Positions 44,259 through 52,737 of a stretch of DNA of 64,000 bases are shown piece by piece. Within the stretch, counting starts at the first letter, position 1; each line of letters opens with the position of its first letter. Both the position numbers and the translations under genes were made by a program. The notes below the pieces were generated by a model. It was not told where the DNA came from. It did not search any database and worked only from the letters and a program-made list of their open reading frames with translations. The DNA is from DASSWB01 sp035705495 (GTDB taxonomy: Bacteria > Bacteroidota > Bacteroidia > Flavobacteriales > Flavobacteriaceae): the NCBI GenBank assembly GCA_035705495.1, contig DASSWB010000022.1, positions 1 to 64,000 on the forward strand, written 5' to 3'.

Positions 44259-45836
44259 TTATTTGATCAGATTTTGATACACCTCATCATCCAGTTCGTA
44301 AATATCATGGGTGAATTTTGTTTCACCGTCTTCATTCCAAGCTGTAAGATAGAAATGATGTACAGCTATTTTTTGTTTCACTGGTACTTGCACCGTTTCT
44401 CCAGAATTTATGACTTCTTCAATTCTTTCCTGACTCCAATCTGGTTGATCACTCAATACATAAGCCGCAAGTCCAACTGCATCCTGAACCCTAACACATC
44501 CGTGGCTAATTGCACGCGTATTTTCTTCAAATCGATGTCGTCCTGGAGTATCATGTAAATAAATTGCATACTTATTCGGATAAATAATTTTAACTCTTCC
44601 CAGCGGATTTCTAGCCCCAGATCTTTGTCGGAAGGTATAATTACCCGCATTTTCTGCAGTAACCTGACTCGGATCTACAACATTTCCGCTTCCGTCCAAC
44701 ACTTCCATGTCGTGTGAAGCTATATAATTGGAATTAGTTGCCATGGCCGGAATAATTTCATTGTCCCTTATTGAAGTCGGAACCGTCCAAGTGGGATTTA
44801 TTACAATATACTGAATCGTATCACTGAAAATGGGGGTTTCATTTCCTTCTTTCCCCACAATCGCCCTTCTTGTGCTCAGTGTGTCGCCATTTTTTATTAC
44901 TGAAACCCTATAATCCGGAATATTGACCAGAACATAATGATCGCCCAATTCCCGCGGAAACCATCTCCATCTTTCCAAATTGACCATGATTTGTTTATAT
45001 CTCTTTACATTGTCAATATTAAGTCCTTCAATCGTGGTTTGTCCAATAATTCCATCCAATGCCAAACCTTGATGTTCTTGGAATTTTTTAATGGACGCAA
45101 CAATTTCTTCGGAATATATATTGCCTTCTACTTGAACATTCTCAGACAATAATTCCAATTCCTTTAATCTTTGAGCGATATCCGGAATTCTGGGATCTTC
45201 GTCACCAGGTTCAATTTTTCCGCCATCTTCAATATCCGTAATCTTTGTGCTTTTCTTTTTATACTCTTCAATAGAAGCCATGAGTCCTTTGTAATGAGGA
45301 TTCTGAGGTCTTAAACTATCCAATGTTTTTTCAATTTCTTCGGAACTGGAAATATTTTCCAGAATTTCCCCGGTATTAATTTTTTCTTTAGGAATCCCGA
45401 AAGTGTGGTACATTTTGCTCGGGTTTATTTTACCATTCAGTAAGTGATCACTCAATTCGAAAAAGGCATCGGTGAAAAGAATTTCGGCTTTGCTTTGCTC
45501 TTGCGCGTCCAGGGATTCATCTTTAATTAGGTTCATGATTTCTTCACCGTGATAATCTTTGTAGTTTAAACCTTCTTGTTTCAATTTTTTTAATTCATCC
45601 GCAAATTTTTTTCTCAATTCGGAATGGTTCCATATTGGTGAATAATTCCTTGATTGATAGAAGTCCTGAACTTCTTTCGCGTTTAATAACTGAGCGGACA
45701 TGCCGCTTAATTCCTGTTCAATCATTTCGGCTTCCGCAGGTTCTTTAATATTTCGATCATCTGAATCACCACAGGAAACTATTCCACTCAATAATCCGAC
45801 GACAAAAAACAGGTATAGAATTTTTCTTCTTCTCAT
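44259..45836 (-). CDS. L,D-transpeptidase (YkuD/YcbB-like) lipoprotein
   Basis: 525 residues. A lipoprotein signal ends SGIVSCGD (lipid Cys22). A helical scaffold domain (about 50-200) is followed by a peptidoglycan-binding domain (about 220-275, VASIKKFQEHQGLALDGIIGQTTIEGLN). The catalytic YkuD domain (about 305-480) has HDTPGRHRFEENTRAISHGCVRVQDA with the nucleophilic Cys and preceding His. YcbB-type enzymes form 3-3 peptidoglycan crosslinks or attach proteins to the wall. It sits 9 bp after a GNAT gene and is probably the third gene of that operon. Confidence 0.92.
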   Translation of the reverse strand: MRRRKILYLFFVVGLLSGIVSCGDSDDRNIKEPAEAEMIEQELSGMSAQLLNAKEVQDFYQSRNYSPIWNHSELRKKFADELKKLKQEGLNYKDYHGEEIMNLIKDESLDAQEQSKAEILFTDAFFELSDHLLNGKINPSKMYHTFGIPKEKINTGEILENISSSEEIEKTLDSLRPQNPHYKGLMASIEEYKKKSTKITDIEDGGKIEPGDEDPRIPDIAQRLKELELLSENVQVEGNIYSEEIVASIKKFQEHQGLALDGIIGQTTIEGLNIDNVKRYKQIMVNLERWRWFPRELGDHYVLVNIPDYRVSVIKNGDTLSTRRAIVGKEGNETPIFSDTIQYIVINPTWTVPTSIRDNEIIPAMATNSNYIASHDMEVLDGSGNVVDPSQVTAENAGNYTFRQRSGARNPLGRVKIIYPNKYAIYLHDTPGRHRFEENTRAISHGCVRVQDAVGLAAYVLSDQPDWSQERIEEVINSGETVQVPVKQKIAVHHFYLTAWNEDGETKFTHDIYELDDEVYQNLIK

Positions 45837-45845
45837 AATCTTTAT

Positions 45846-46304
45846 TTAATTTATTTTTTTGAACATTAAAAAATGGCGACCAATCCCTTCTATTTCGAAA
45901 GCGGTTCCTGAGACTTCATAACCGTATTTGCTATAAAAACCTTGTGCCGATTCTCTTGCATTGAACCAGAGCAGAACGTTTCCTCCCAAAATATCTTCTG
46001 CTTTGAAAAGTAGTTTTTTACCTAATTTACTCCCCTGAAACTGCGGTAAAATTGCCATTCCTCGCAATTGATATTGATTCGATTCCGAAAAAACATCGTT
46101 TTTATTTTTTAAAAAAGTAGCCACACCCAATATTTTTTCTTTTGAAAAAATTCCTAAATGAAAAGTTCCTTCATCCTCATCACCTTGAAAATAGCAGGAA
46201 GAAATGGGCTTGCCCTTTCTCAACACTTCTTGCCGAACCTTATAAGTTTGTTCAGCAGAAATATGTTTAATTGTAGTACCTAATTGTGTGTCTGTTGTGT
46301 TCAA
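45846..46304 (-). CDS. GNAT family N-acetyltransferase, TTG start
   Basis: 152 residues with TTG at 46302-46304 as start, so that TTGA joins this start to the TGA stop of the preceding gene. The GNAT core runs through FHLGIFSKEKILGVATFL, RGMAILPQFQGSKLGKKLL (acetyl-CoA loop, Q/R-x-x-G-x-G/S type) and LWFNARESAQGFYSKYGYEVSG. The substrate is unknown. Upstream in-frame ATG at 46367 would overlap the preceding gene by 67 bp and is unlikely. Confidence 0.85.
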   Translation of the reverse strand: MNTTDTQLGTTIKHISAEQTYKVRQEVLRKGKPISSCYFQGDEDEGTFHLGIFSKEKILGVATFLKNKNDVFSESNQYQLRGMAILPQFQGSKLGKKLLFKAEDILGGNVLLWFNARESAQGFYSKYGYEVSGTAFEIEGIGRHFLMFKKIN

Positions 46305-46594
46305 TCTTTTACTTGTATATCTTGATACTCTTCGTGTTTCTGAAATTGGGCAGCTGCAAAAGAGCAAATGGGATCTACGACCAAATCCTTTTCCCGCGCG
46401 TAATCAACCACTCTTTTTATCAATTTGGAACCTAAACCTTTACCGGCTATTTTAGGATTGGTTTCCGTTTCATTAATCTCCATGATTCCATTATCCTGAA
46501 TTGCATAAATGACTTCAGCCAACATTCCATCTTCGTCTTCAATAAAAAACATTCCTTGATTGTTGTCCTCCTTTTGTTTTATTTCGTAATCCAT
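46301..46594 (-). CDS. Small GNAT-fold protein (YjdJ-like N-acetyltransferase)
   Basis: 97 residues, the size of the short GNAT (GCN5-related, Gcn5-N-like) family. FFIEDEDGMLAEVIYAIQDNGIMEINETETNPKIAGKGLGSKLIKRVVDYAREKDLVVDPICSFAA shows the acetyl-CoA loop GKGLGSKL and the VDPICSFA strand with the conserved Pro-x-Cys. The protein acetylates an unknown target. It is the first gene of the GNAT-GNAT-L,D-transpeptidase operon and overlaps the next gene by 4 bp. Confidence 0.88.
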   Translation of the reverse strand: MDYEIKQKEDNNQGMFFIEDEDGMLAEVIYAIQDNGIMEINETETNPKIAGKGLGSKLIKRVVDYAREKDLVVDPICSFAAAQFQKHEEYQDIQVKD

Positions 46595-46744
46595 TTATTG
46601 GGTGGTTTGATTTCTTCGAATTTAACATTATTTCATCAAGTGAAATTGCTTTCTATAGCAGTTTAACACCGATTTAATAGTGGTCTAGCAAGAATAGGCT
46701 CTATATTGATTTTTTAAAATCGAATAAAAAAAGCTGATTATATT

Positions 46745-46777
46745 TTTGGAAAAATAAAAACTTAAATTCTATATTTG
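46745..46777 (+). promoter_or_regulatory. Promoter for tRNA-Gly
   Basis: TTTG 46745-46748, 21-nt spacer, TATATTTG 46770-46777, then the tRNA starts at 46788. Confidence 0.75.
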
Positions 46778-46787
46778 CAGGGCGATT

Positions 46788-46860
46788 GCGGGAGTAGCTC
46801 AGTTGGTAGAGCGTCAGCCTTCCAAGCTGAATGTCGCCGGTTCGAACCCGGTCTCCCGCT
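46788..46860 (+). tRNA. tRNA-Gly(TCC)
   Basis: A 73-nt cloverleaf: acceptor stem GCGGGAG with CTCCCGC, D-arm with AGTTGG, anticodon loop CTTCCAA holding TCC, T-arm GCCGG-TTCGAAC-CCGGT, discriminator T. CCA is not encoded. Confidence 0.96.
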
Positions 46861-46866
46861 CAAAAT

Positions 46867-46893
46867 AGCTTCACAAACGTGGAGCTTTTTTTA
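46867..46893 (+). terminator. Terminator after tRNA-Gly
   Basis: AGCTTCAC (46867-46874) pairs with GTGGAGCT (46879-46886) with one G-T pair, followed by seven T residues. Confidence 0.8.
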
Positions 46894-46994
46894 TTTAAGA
46901 AAGACAACGAAAACGTCACCCTGAATACCTTTTAAATTTCAATAATGCTGGAGGATGAAACGAGTTCAGGAGGCTAAAAAAAATATTTTCTATT

Positions 46995-47909
46995 TTAAAA
47001 AATGGAAAAACCTGTAAGCGCCGTCAGTCTTTCCAAGGCAGCCATTCCTTTTGCTGAATTTCCTTTTTCGTTCAAAGGCGGACTCCATACGGCAACGGTA
47101 AAATCCCTTGGTTTAATGGCAACAATACCGCCGCCAACGCCACTTTTTCCGGGTAAACCGACTTCAAAACTGAATTCTCCTGCTTCATCGTAAAATCCAC
47201 AAGTCTGCATCAAAGCATTGATACGTTTTACTTGCTGATTGGATAAAATTTGTTTTTCTGAATTTTCCAAAAATCCTTCATTTGCAAAAATACTGAAACC
47301 ATGCGCCAATTCTCTACAAGACATGGCGAGCGAACACTGGTGAAAGTAGAAATCCAATACCTCATCAACGTCGTTCTGAATATTTCCGAAGGATTTCATA
47401 TAGTTTACCAAGGCTACGTTTCTGTAACCTTCGGATTTTTCTGATGCAGCTATTTTTTCGTCATAATTCAAGGATTTATCGCCCGTGATTTCGTGAATAA
47501 AAGTGAGCAAAGCTGCCTTCGGATTTTTGAAATATGACACCAGAACATCGGCAATAACCATAGCTCCAGCATTAATTAATGGATTGCGCGGAATGCCGTT
47601 TTCCTTTTCCAATTGAGTGAGTGAATTGAATGAATTCCCCGAGGGTTCCACGCCTACCCGTTTCCATAAATCATCACCCACCAGTTTCATTGCCAAAGAA
47701 AGTGTAAAGACTTTGGAAATACTCTGAATTGAGAAGCGTTCTTCGCTATCTCCTACTGAAAAATCGTCTCCTTTTAAACAATGCAGATGCATGCCGAATT
47801 TTGAAGGAGGTACTTTGGCCAATTCCGGTATATAGGAGGCTACTTGTCCTTTTATTTCGACTTCGGAAAGTTCTTGATGGATTTGATTTAAAATTTTTTG
47901 GTAGTCCAT
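46995..47909 (-). CDS. glsA: Glutaminase
   Basis: A 304-residue serine-dependent beta-lactamase-fold enzyme that hydrolyses glutamine to glutamate and ammonia. Catalytic Ser63 and Lys66 lie in FSIQSISKVFTL (SxxK). EPSGNSFNSLTQLE and NPLINAGAMVIADVL carry the conserved Asn residues, and GFYDEAGEFSFEVGLPGKSGVGGGIVA is the C-terminal block. It lacks the STAS domain, as usual for bacterial forms. It follows pepE by 7 bp, so the two are probably one operon. Confidence 0.95.
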   Translation of the reverse strand: MDYQKILNQIHQELSEVEIKGQVASYIPELAKVPPSKFGMHLHCLKGDDFSVGDSEERFSIQSISKVFTLSLAMKLVGDDLWKRVGVEPSGNSFNSLTQLEKENGIPRNPLINAGAMVIADVLVSYFKNPKAALLTFIHEITGDKSLNYDEKIAASEKSEGYRNVALVNYMKSFGNIQNDVDEVLDFYFHQCSLAMSCRELAHGFSIFANEGFLENSEKQILSNQQVKRINALMQTCGFYDEAGEFSFEVGLPGKSGVGGGIVAIKPRDFTVAVWSPPLNEKGNSAKGMAALERLTALTGFSIF

Positions 47910-47916
47910 AAATCTG

Positions 47917-48624
47917 TTATCTCAGGTCGGATAAATCGCTGTCCGCTTTTACTTCATAAGGTAATTGATTTGCTTTAAAAATCCGAGCGTCTGGCCTACC
48001 TTTTAACGTAATTTTATTCCCTTCAACTCTCAGCCAACTTCCTTCACGCAAACCAATTACCGGCTGCGTATTAAATCGATGGAATTCTTTGATACGCGTT
48101 TCCCTGGTTTCTCCATTATGTTTTGAGTTTAGATCTGGATCCAAATAATGTGCATTGATATTAAAAGGAATCAGTCCCATGGTTTTAAAACTTGGAGGGT
48201 AAACAATCGGCATATCATTGGTGGTTTGCATGGTGAGGCCGGCAATATTTGTTCCCGCACTCGTGCCCATATAAGGCGTTCCTTTGGCCACCGAATTTTC
48301 TATTGCTGAAAAAAGTTTCAATCGGTATAATTCCCGAACCAATAAAAAAGTATTTCCTCCGCCAGTAAATATTCCTTCAGAATTAGCAATGGCATCTGCG
48401 GGATTTTCAAATTCGTGCGCTCCTTTTACTGGTATTCCTACTGAAGCAAATGCGTTTTTTGCGATTGTGGTGTAGGCGTCGTGATCAATTCCGCCAGGAC
48501 GGGCATAGGGAATAAATATAATTTCCCTGGAATTTGAAAAAAAATCCTCGATTTCCGATAAAATATATTGAAGATATTTTTCTCCATACAACGTCGATGT
48601 ACTGGCAAGCAAAAGGTTTTTCAT
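47917..48624 (-). CDS. pepE: Dipeptidase E (alpha-aspartyl dipeptidase)
   Basis: 235 residues from the ATG at 48624 (MKNLLLASTSTLYG); the preceding 12 in-frame residues are improbable. Peptidase family S51: IFTGGGNTFLLVRELYR, then the nucleophile Ser in YMGTSAGTNIAG, and the His in NINAHYLD. It cleaves Asp-Xaa dipeptides in the cytoplasm. It heads a pair with glsA. Confidence 0.93.
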   Translation of the reverse strand: MKNLLLASTSTLYGEKYLQYILSEIEDFFSNSREIIFIPYARPGGIDHDAYTTIAKNAFASVGIPVKGAHEFENPADAIANSEGIFTGGGNTFLLVRELYRLKLFSAIENSVAKGTPYMGTSAGTNIAGLTMQTTNDMPIVYPPSFKTMGLIPFNINAHYLDPDLNSKHNGETRETRIKEFHRFNTQPVIGLREGSWLRVEGNKITLKGRPDARIFKANQLPYEVKADSDLSDLR

Positions 48625-48802
48625 GAAAATAAAATTTTTACATTTAAAAAACTGGAACAAACTTTCAGGCCATAAAAGTAACCAAATCGGTTTTTATAAG
48701 ACCAATGCAATAAAAGAAGATAAATCGGGTTAAAAAACCAGTGAAAAACCGTTTTCTTTCTTTAGGTTTCTTTATTTTTAGCATCTTTTACTATTTAAAA
48801 AA

Positions 48803-49309
48803 ATGAAAAAGAGTTTCTTTGTTTTTTTATTGTTCTTGCTCCCTTGTTTAGCCTTCGCTCCAGTACATAAATTTTACGTGAGTGTAAGCGAAATGGAATA
48901 CGTGCAGGAAAAAAAATCAGTACAAATAATTTCACGGATTTTTATTGATGATTTTGAAACTGTTTTGAACGCGCGATACGGAACAGAACTATTTTTGGCG
49001 ACAAAAAAAGAAGGTTCTGAATCTGATGTATTGATTAAAAAATACATTGACCAAAAAATGCAGGTGGAAATCAATGGAAACAGAAAGCAACTTCACTTTT
49101 TGGGGAAAGAATATGAAAACGATATGGTTCTTTTGTACATAGAAATTCCAAATGTGGATGCTCCCAAAAAAGTCAAAATAAAGAACGAGGTATTATTCGG
49201 ACTTTTTCCGGATCAAAAAAACATCGTGCATTTTGAGACCAAAGGAGAAACCAAAAGTCTTCTTCTGGTAAAAGGGGAGGGAATTGGAACATTGAATTTT
49301 AAACACTAA
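48803..49309 (+). CDS. DUF6702 family exported protein
   Basis: 168 residues with a signal peptide (about 1-19, LFLLPCLAFA). The mature part opens HKFYVSVSEMEYVQEKKSVQIISRIFIDDFETVL, typical of the DUF6702 family, and shows an even beta-strand pattern to the end (KVKIKNEVLFGLFPDQKNIVHFE). Probably periplasmic. It lies 26 bp before the M1 peptidase gene, a linkage common in Bacteroidota. Function unknown. Confidence 0.82.
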   Translation: MKKSFFVFLLFLLPCLAFAPVHKFYVSVSEMEYVQEKKSVQIISRIFIDDFETVLNARYGTELFLATKKEGSESDVLIKKYIDQKMQVEINGNRKQLHFLGKEYENDMVLLYIEIPNVDAPKKVKIKNEVLFGLFPDQKNIVHFETKGETKSLLLVKGEGIGTLNFKH

Positions 49310-49335
49310 CAATTAATTTATAAAACGAATTCTAG

Positions 49336-51621
49336 ATGACAATGAAAAAATTTACTACAGTTTTTGTTGCTTTGACCTTGTTTGTTTCCTTCGGCAGCTT
49401 TGCACAGGAAAATCAAGAATCAGAAGAAGTTCGAGAGCTTGGGCATTCAAATGAAAATAAATTCCGACAAATGTATGAGGAATTTTCAACGCCTAATCAA
49501 TACCGTACAGCTTCGGGCGCTCCGGGACCCGCTTACTACCAAAACGAGGCGGATTATAAAATTAAGGTAGAATTGAATGATAAAGATCCAAAAATAACGG
49601 GTTTTGAAACAATTACCTACCACAACAATTCTCCAGATCCTTTGGAGTACCTATGGGTTCAATTGGATCAAAATATTAGAAGTAAAAATTCTCAAGCTTT
49701 ACTGAAAGATGGCGACGGAATGGATGCAGTCTTTACGCCAGGTTCCTTTATAGAAAGTCGGGTGAAAGAGCGTTTCGATGGCGGATTTAATATCACGGAA
49801 GTTTCAAAAGACGGCAAACCGCTTCCTTACATAATCAATGAAACCATGATGCGAATTGATTTGGCAGAACCTTTAGCTCCAGGAAAAGATTTTTCCTTTT
49901 CCATTGGTTGGTGGTATAAATTGAATAACCATGTAACTGACAGAGCACGCTCTGGATATGAGCATTTTGAAAAGGACGGAAACAATGCTTACGTAATTGC
50001 ACAGTTTTTTCCGAGAATGGCAGTTTACAACGATGTTGAAGGCTGGCAAAATTATCAATTTTGGGGAAATGGCGAATTCGCTTTACCCTTCGGAAGTTAT
50101 GATGTAGAAATAACCGTTCCTGCCGATCATATTTTGGATGCTACGGGAGAACTTCAAAATAGAAAAGATGTTTGGTCGAAAAAAATGATGGAACGATATG
50201 AAAAAGCCAAAAAATCTTATGACAAACCTGTTATAATCGTTACCCAAGCTGAAGCAGAAGAAGCAGAAAATGGATTTTCAACAAAGAAAAAAACCTGGAA
50301 ATTCAAAGCTGATAAGGTTCGGGATTTTGCATTTGCCACTTCGCGTAAATTCATTTATGATATGATGGCGGTAGATGTAGGGGAAAAAGATGCAATGGCT
50401 ATTTCAATGTACCCAAAAGAAGGGAATCCACTTTGGGAAGAATATTCTACACGTGTTGTGGCTACTACTTTAAAATCCTATTCCAATCATTTGTTTGAAT
50501 ATCCATATCCTAAGGCGATTTCAGTGCATGCGAAAAATCAAGGAATGGAATATCCAATGATTTGCTGGAATTATGGCCGCCCTGATGAAGATGGAAGTTA
50601 TAGCGACAGGACCAAGCACGGGATGATCAGCGTAATTGTACATGAGGTTGGGCATAATTTCTTCCCAATGATTGTCAACAGTGATGAACGTCAATGGGGC
50701 TGGATGGATGAAGGCTTGAACACCTTCATGCAATATATTGCCGAGCAGGAATACCAGCCGGGATATCCTTCAAGACGCGGTGAACCAACCAAAATTATTC
50801 CCTACATGAAAGGAAATCAGAAATTTATTTCGCCTATTATGTCCAATCCTGAAAATGTACATCAATTGGGGAACAATGCGTATGGAAAACCCGCTACCGC
50901 TCTTAATATTTTGAGGGAAACAGTAATGGGTAAAGAATTATTTGATTTTGCATTTAAAAAATATGCCGAAAGATGGATGTTCAAACATCCAACTCCCGAA
51001 GATTTTTTTAGAACCATGGAAGATGCCTCTGGCGTTGATCTGGATTGGTATTGGAGGGGTTGGTTTTACACTACCGATTTTGTTGACATTGGCGTAAAAG
51101 ATGTAAAGCAATATTTCATTACTGATACACCAACCAAAGAAGGGAAAGAGCTATTGGCTCGATATGGAGTCTCAGATCCATCCAGTTTAGGTGCACTTTA
51201 TGTAGTAACCAAAGACAGTGAAGAGTATTCCGATGAAATGGAAGGGAAATCTCCGACTGAATCCGTTCCTACTTTAAATGAATACTTAATGGACAATTTT
51301 ACACCGGAAGAAAGGGCAGGCATGAAAGTTCCGAAATATTTTTATGAAGTAACTTTCAATAAACCGGGAGGATTGGTGATGCCAATTATTGTAGAATATA
51401 CCTATGAAGATGGAACGACACAAAACATTACCTATCCAGTTCAAGTTTGGAGAAAGAATGATAATGAAGTGAGTAAAGTAGTGGCGTCAGATAAAAAAAT
51501 AACGAAAGTTGTTGTGGATCCTGAATTGAAAACGGCCGACATAGATGTAAGTAATAATAGCTGGCCTCAAACCAAAGAGCAGAGCAAATTTGACAAATTT
51601 AAAACTGAAAATAAAGGTTAA
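49336..51621 (+). CDS. M1 family metallopeptidase
   Basis: 761 residues (a second ATG lies at 49342) with a signal peptide ending SFGSFAQ. The N-terminal half is the beta-rich M1 domain (GFETITYHNNSPDPLEYLWVQLDQN). The gluzincin zinc site is His436-Glu437-x-x-His440 (HEVGHNFFP) with Glu459 in MDEGLN at the right spacing. The GxMEN-type exopeptidase motif here reads GMEYP, so the N-terminal Glu that recognises the free amine is not certain. It is likely periplasmic or exported. Substrates unknown. A terminator follows. Confidence 0.92.
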   Translation: MTMKKFTTVFVALTLFVSFGSFAQENQESEEVRELGHSNENKFRQMYEEFSTPNQYRTASGAPGPAYYQNEADYKIKVELNDKDPKITGFETITYHNNSPDPLEYLWVQLDQNIRSKNSQALLKDGDGMDAVFTPGSFIESRVKERFDGGFNITEVSKDGKPLPYIINETMMRIDLAEPLAPGKDFSFSIGWWYKLNNHVTDRARSGYEHFEKDGNNAYVIAQFFPRMAVYNDVEGWQNYQFWGNGEFALPFGSYDVEITVPADHILDATGELQNRKDVWSKKMMERYEKAKKSYDKPVIIVTQAEAEEAENGFSTKKKTWKFKADKVRDFAFATSRKFIYDMMAVDVGEKDAMAISMYPKEGNPLWEEYSTRVVATTLKSYSNHLFEYPYPKAISVHAKNQGMEYPMICWNYGRPDEDGSYSDRTKHGMISVIVHEVGHNFFPMIVNSDERQWGWMDEGLNTFMQYIAEQEYQPGYPSRRGEPTKIIPYMKGNQKFISPIMSNPENVHQLGNNAYGKPATALNILRETVMGKELFDFAFKKYAERWMFKHPTPEDFFRTMEDASGVDLDWYWRGWFYTTDFVDIGVKDVKQYFITDTPTKEGKELLARYGVSDPSSLGALYVVTKDSEEYSDEMEGKSPTESVPTLNEYLMDNFTPEERAGMKVPKYFYEVTFNKPGGLVMPIIVEYTYEDGTTQNITYPVQVWRKNDNEVSKVVASDKKITKVVVDPELKTADIDVSNNSWPQTKEQSKFDKFKTENKG

Positions 51622-51638
51622 TCCAAATTAACAATTTA

Positions 51639-51668
51639 AAAACCGACTTTTAACGAGTCGGTTTTTTT
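51639..51668 (+). terminator. Rho-independent terminator after the M1 peptidase gene
   Basis: AACCGACT (51641-51648) pairs with AGTCGGTT (51656-51663), followed by T residues. Confidence 0.88.
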
Positions 51669-51687
51669 ATGGAATATAAATTGTATC

Positions 51688-51695
51688 TATCTTTG
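51688..51695 (+). promoter_or_regulatory. Putative -7 element immediately before tatA
   Basis: TATCTTTG, a full TAnnTTTG match, ends 4 bp before the tatA ATG at 51700. If used, the transcript would start at or within the start codon. The -33 site is not clear. Confidence 0.45.
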
Positions 51696-51699
51696 CAAC

Positions 51700-51978
51700 A
51701 TGAATCTACTACTTTTCATAGGAACCTCTGAGGTGGTTTTTATACTCTTTATTATGGTCATGGTATTTGGTGCGGAAAAAATTCCTGAAATCGCGAGAAA
51801 TTTAGGTAAAGGAATGCGTGCAATAAAAAATGCCACAAACGATATTAAATCCGAAATCACACGTAGTGCTGAGAAATCCGATATAAACCTAGATTTTACC
51901 GAAGATTTAAAAAAGGAAATTGGAGAGGTGAAAGACGAAATAGAAGAATTGACAGGGTCGGTGAGACGAAAATTTTAA
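51700..51978 (+). CDS. tatA: Twin-arginine translocase subunit TatA/TatE
   Basis: 92 residues. A membrane helix (about 9-24) is followed by the TatA/B hinge and amphipathic helix VFGAEKIPEIARNLGKGMRAIKNATND (FG motif) and a Glu/Lys-rich soluble tail. Together with TatC it exports folded proteins. No tatC or tatB gene is in the window. The TAA stop shares TTAA with the stop of the convergent methyltransferase gene. Confidence 0.92.
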   Translation: MNLLLFIGTSEVVFILFIMVMVFGAEKIPEIARNLGKGMRAIKNATNDIKSEITRSAEKSDINLDFTEDLKKEIGEVKDEIEELTGSVRRKF

Positions 51979-52619
51979 GTTCTTATCCTGCTGATTGTCA
52001 ATCCGTCTCGAATTGGTAAAATCACACTTTCCAGACGCTGATCTTCATGTAACAGTTTGTTATACTGGAGCAAAGCAGCTGTGGAAACATCGTCCTCTTG
52101 AATAGTTTCTACTACTTTACCGCTCCATAGCACGTTATCGGATAATATAACTCCACCTGGATTCATTTTTTCTATAATTAACTCAAAGTAAGTTGGGTAA
52201 TTGGGTTTATCGGCATCAATAAAAACCAAATCGAATTTTAAATCCAGATCCTTTATTATTTTGGTTGCATCTCCAATATGCTGCACAATATTCTTTCTAT
52301 ATTCCGAGGCTTCAAAATATTTATTTTGAATCTCTAATAGTTCTTCGTTAATGTCAATGGTATGTAGCCGCCCCGATTTTTGTAAACCTTCCGAGAGACA
52401 AAGGGCGGAGTAACCCGTATACGTTCCTATTTCCAAAATGTTTTTTGGATTAAGTATTTTTGAAATTAGGCTCAGGACCCTGCCTTGATAGTGTCCGCTG
52501 AGCATTCTCGGCTGAAGTACTTTCTGGTTCGTTTCCCGGTTTAATTGCTGAAGCAACTCGGGTTCTTTCGGAGTTAAGGCTGTAATATAATCTTCAATTT
52601 TTTCGGGCAAAAAATCCAT
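51975..52619 (-). CDS. O-methyltransferase family 3 (CCoAOMT-like), SAM-dependent
   Basis: 214 residues. SAM-binding motif I is ILEIGTYTGYSALCLSEGL, motif II DIN-containing RLHTIDINEEL, and the metal/catalytic Asp lies in KFDLVFIDADKPNYPTYFELI. GGVILSDNVLWSGKVV is the family block after it. Such enzymes methylate catechols or similar phenols with a divalent metal. The substrate here is unknown. It is a single gene convergent with tatA and divergent from kynU. Confidence 0.92.
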   Translation of the reverse strand: MDFLPEKIEDYITALTPKEPELLQQLNRETNQKVLQPRMLSGHYQGRVLSLISKILNPKNILEIGTYTGYSALCLSEGLQKSGRLHTIDINEELLEIQNKYFEASEYRKNIVQHIGDATKIIKDLDLKFDLVFIDADKPNYPTYFELIIEKMNPGGVILSDNVLWSGKVVETIQEDDVSTAALLQYNKLLHEDQRLESVILPIRDGLTISRIRT

Positions 52620-52714
52620 GGTTCCTTTTTTTCAAAAGTAAGAAATAACCGAGTTGATTAAAAATTGGCTGCATGAAATGATTGAAAATCCTGTCTTAAA
52701 TCTTCTGAAAATGG

Positions 52715-52722
52715 TATTTTTG
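52715..52722 (+). promoter_or_regulatory. Putative -7 element for kynU
   Basis: TATTTTTG matches TAnnTTTG, 15 bp before the ATG at 52738. It supports that start over the ATG 84 bp upstream. The -33 site is not clear. Confidence 0.45.
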
Positions 52723-52737
52723 AGCAAATTTAGAATT

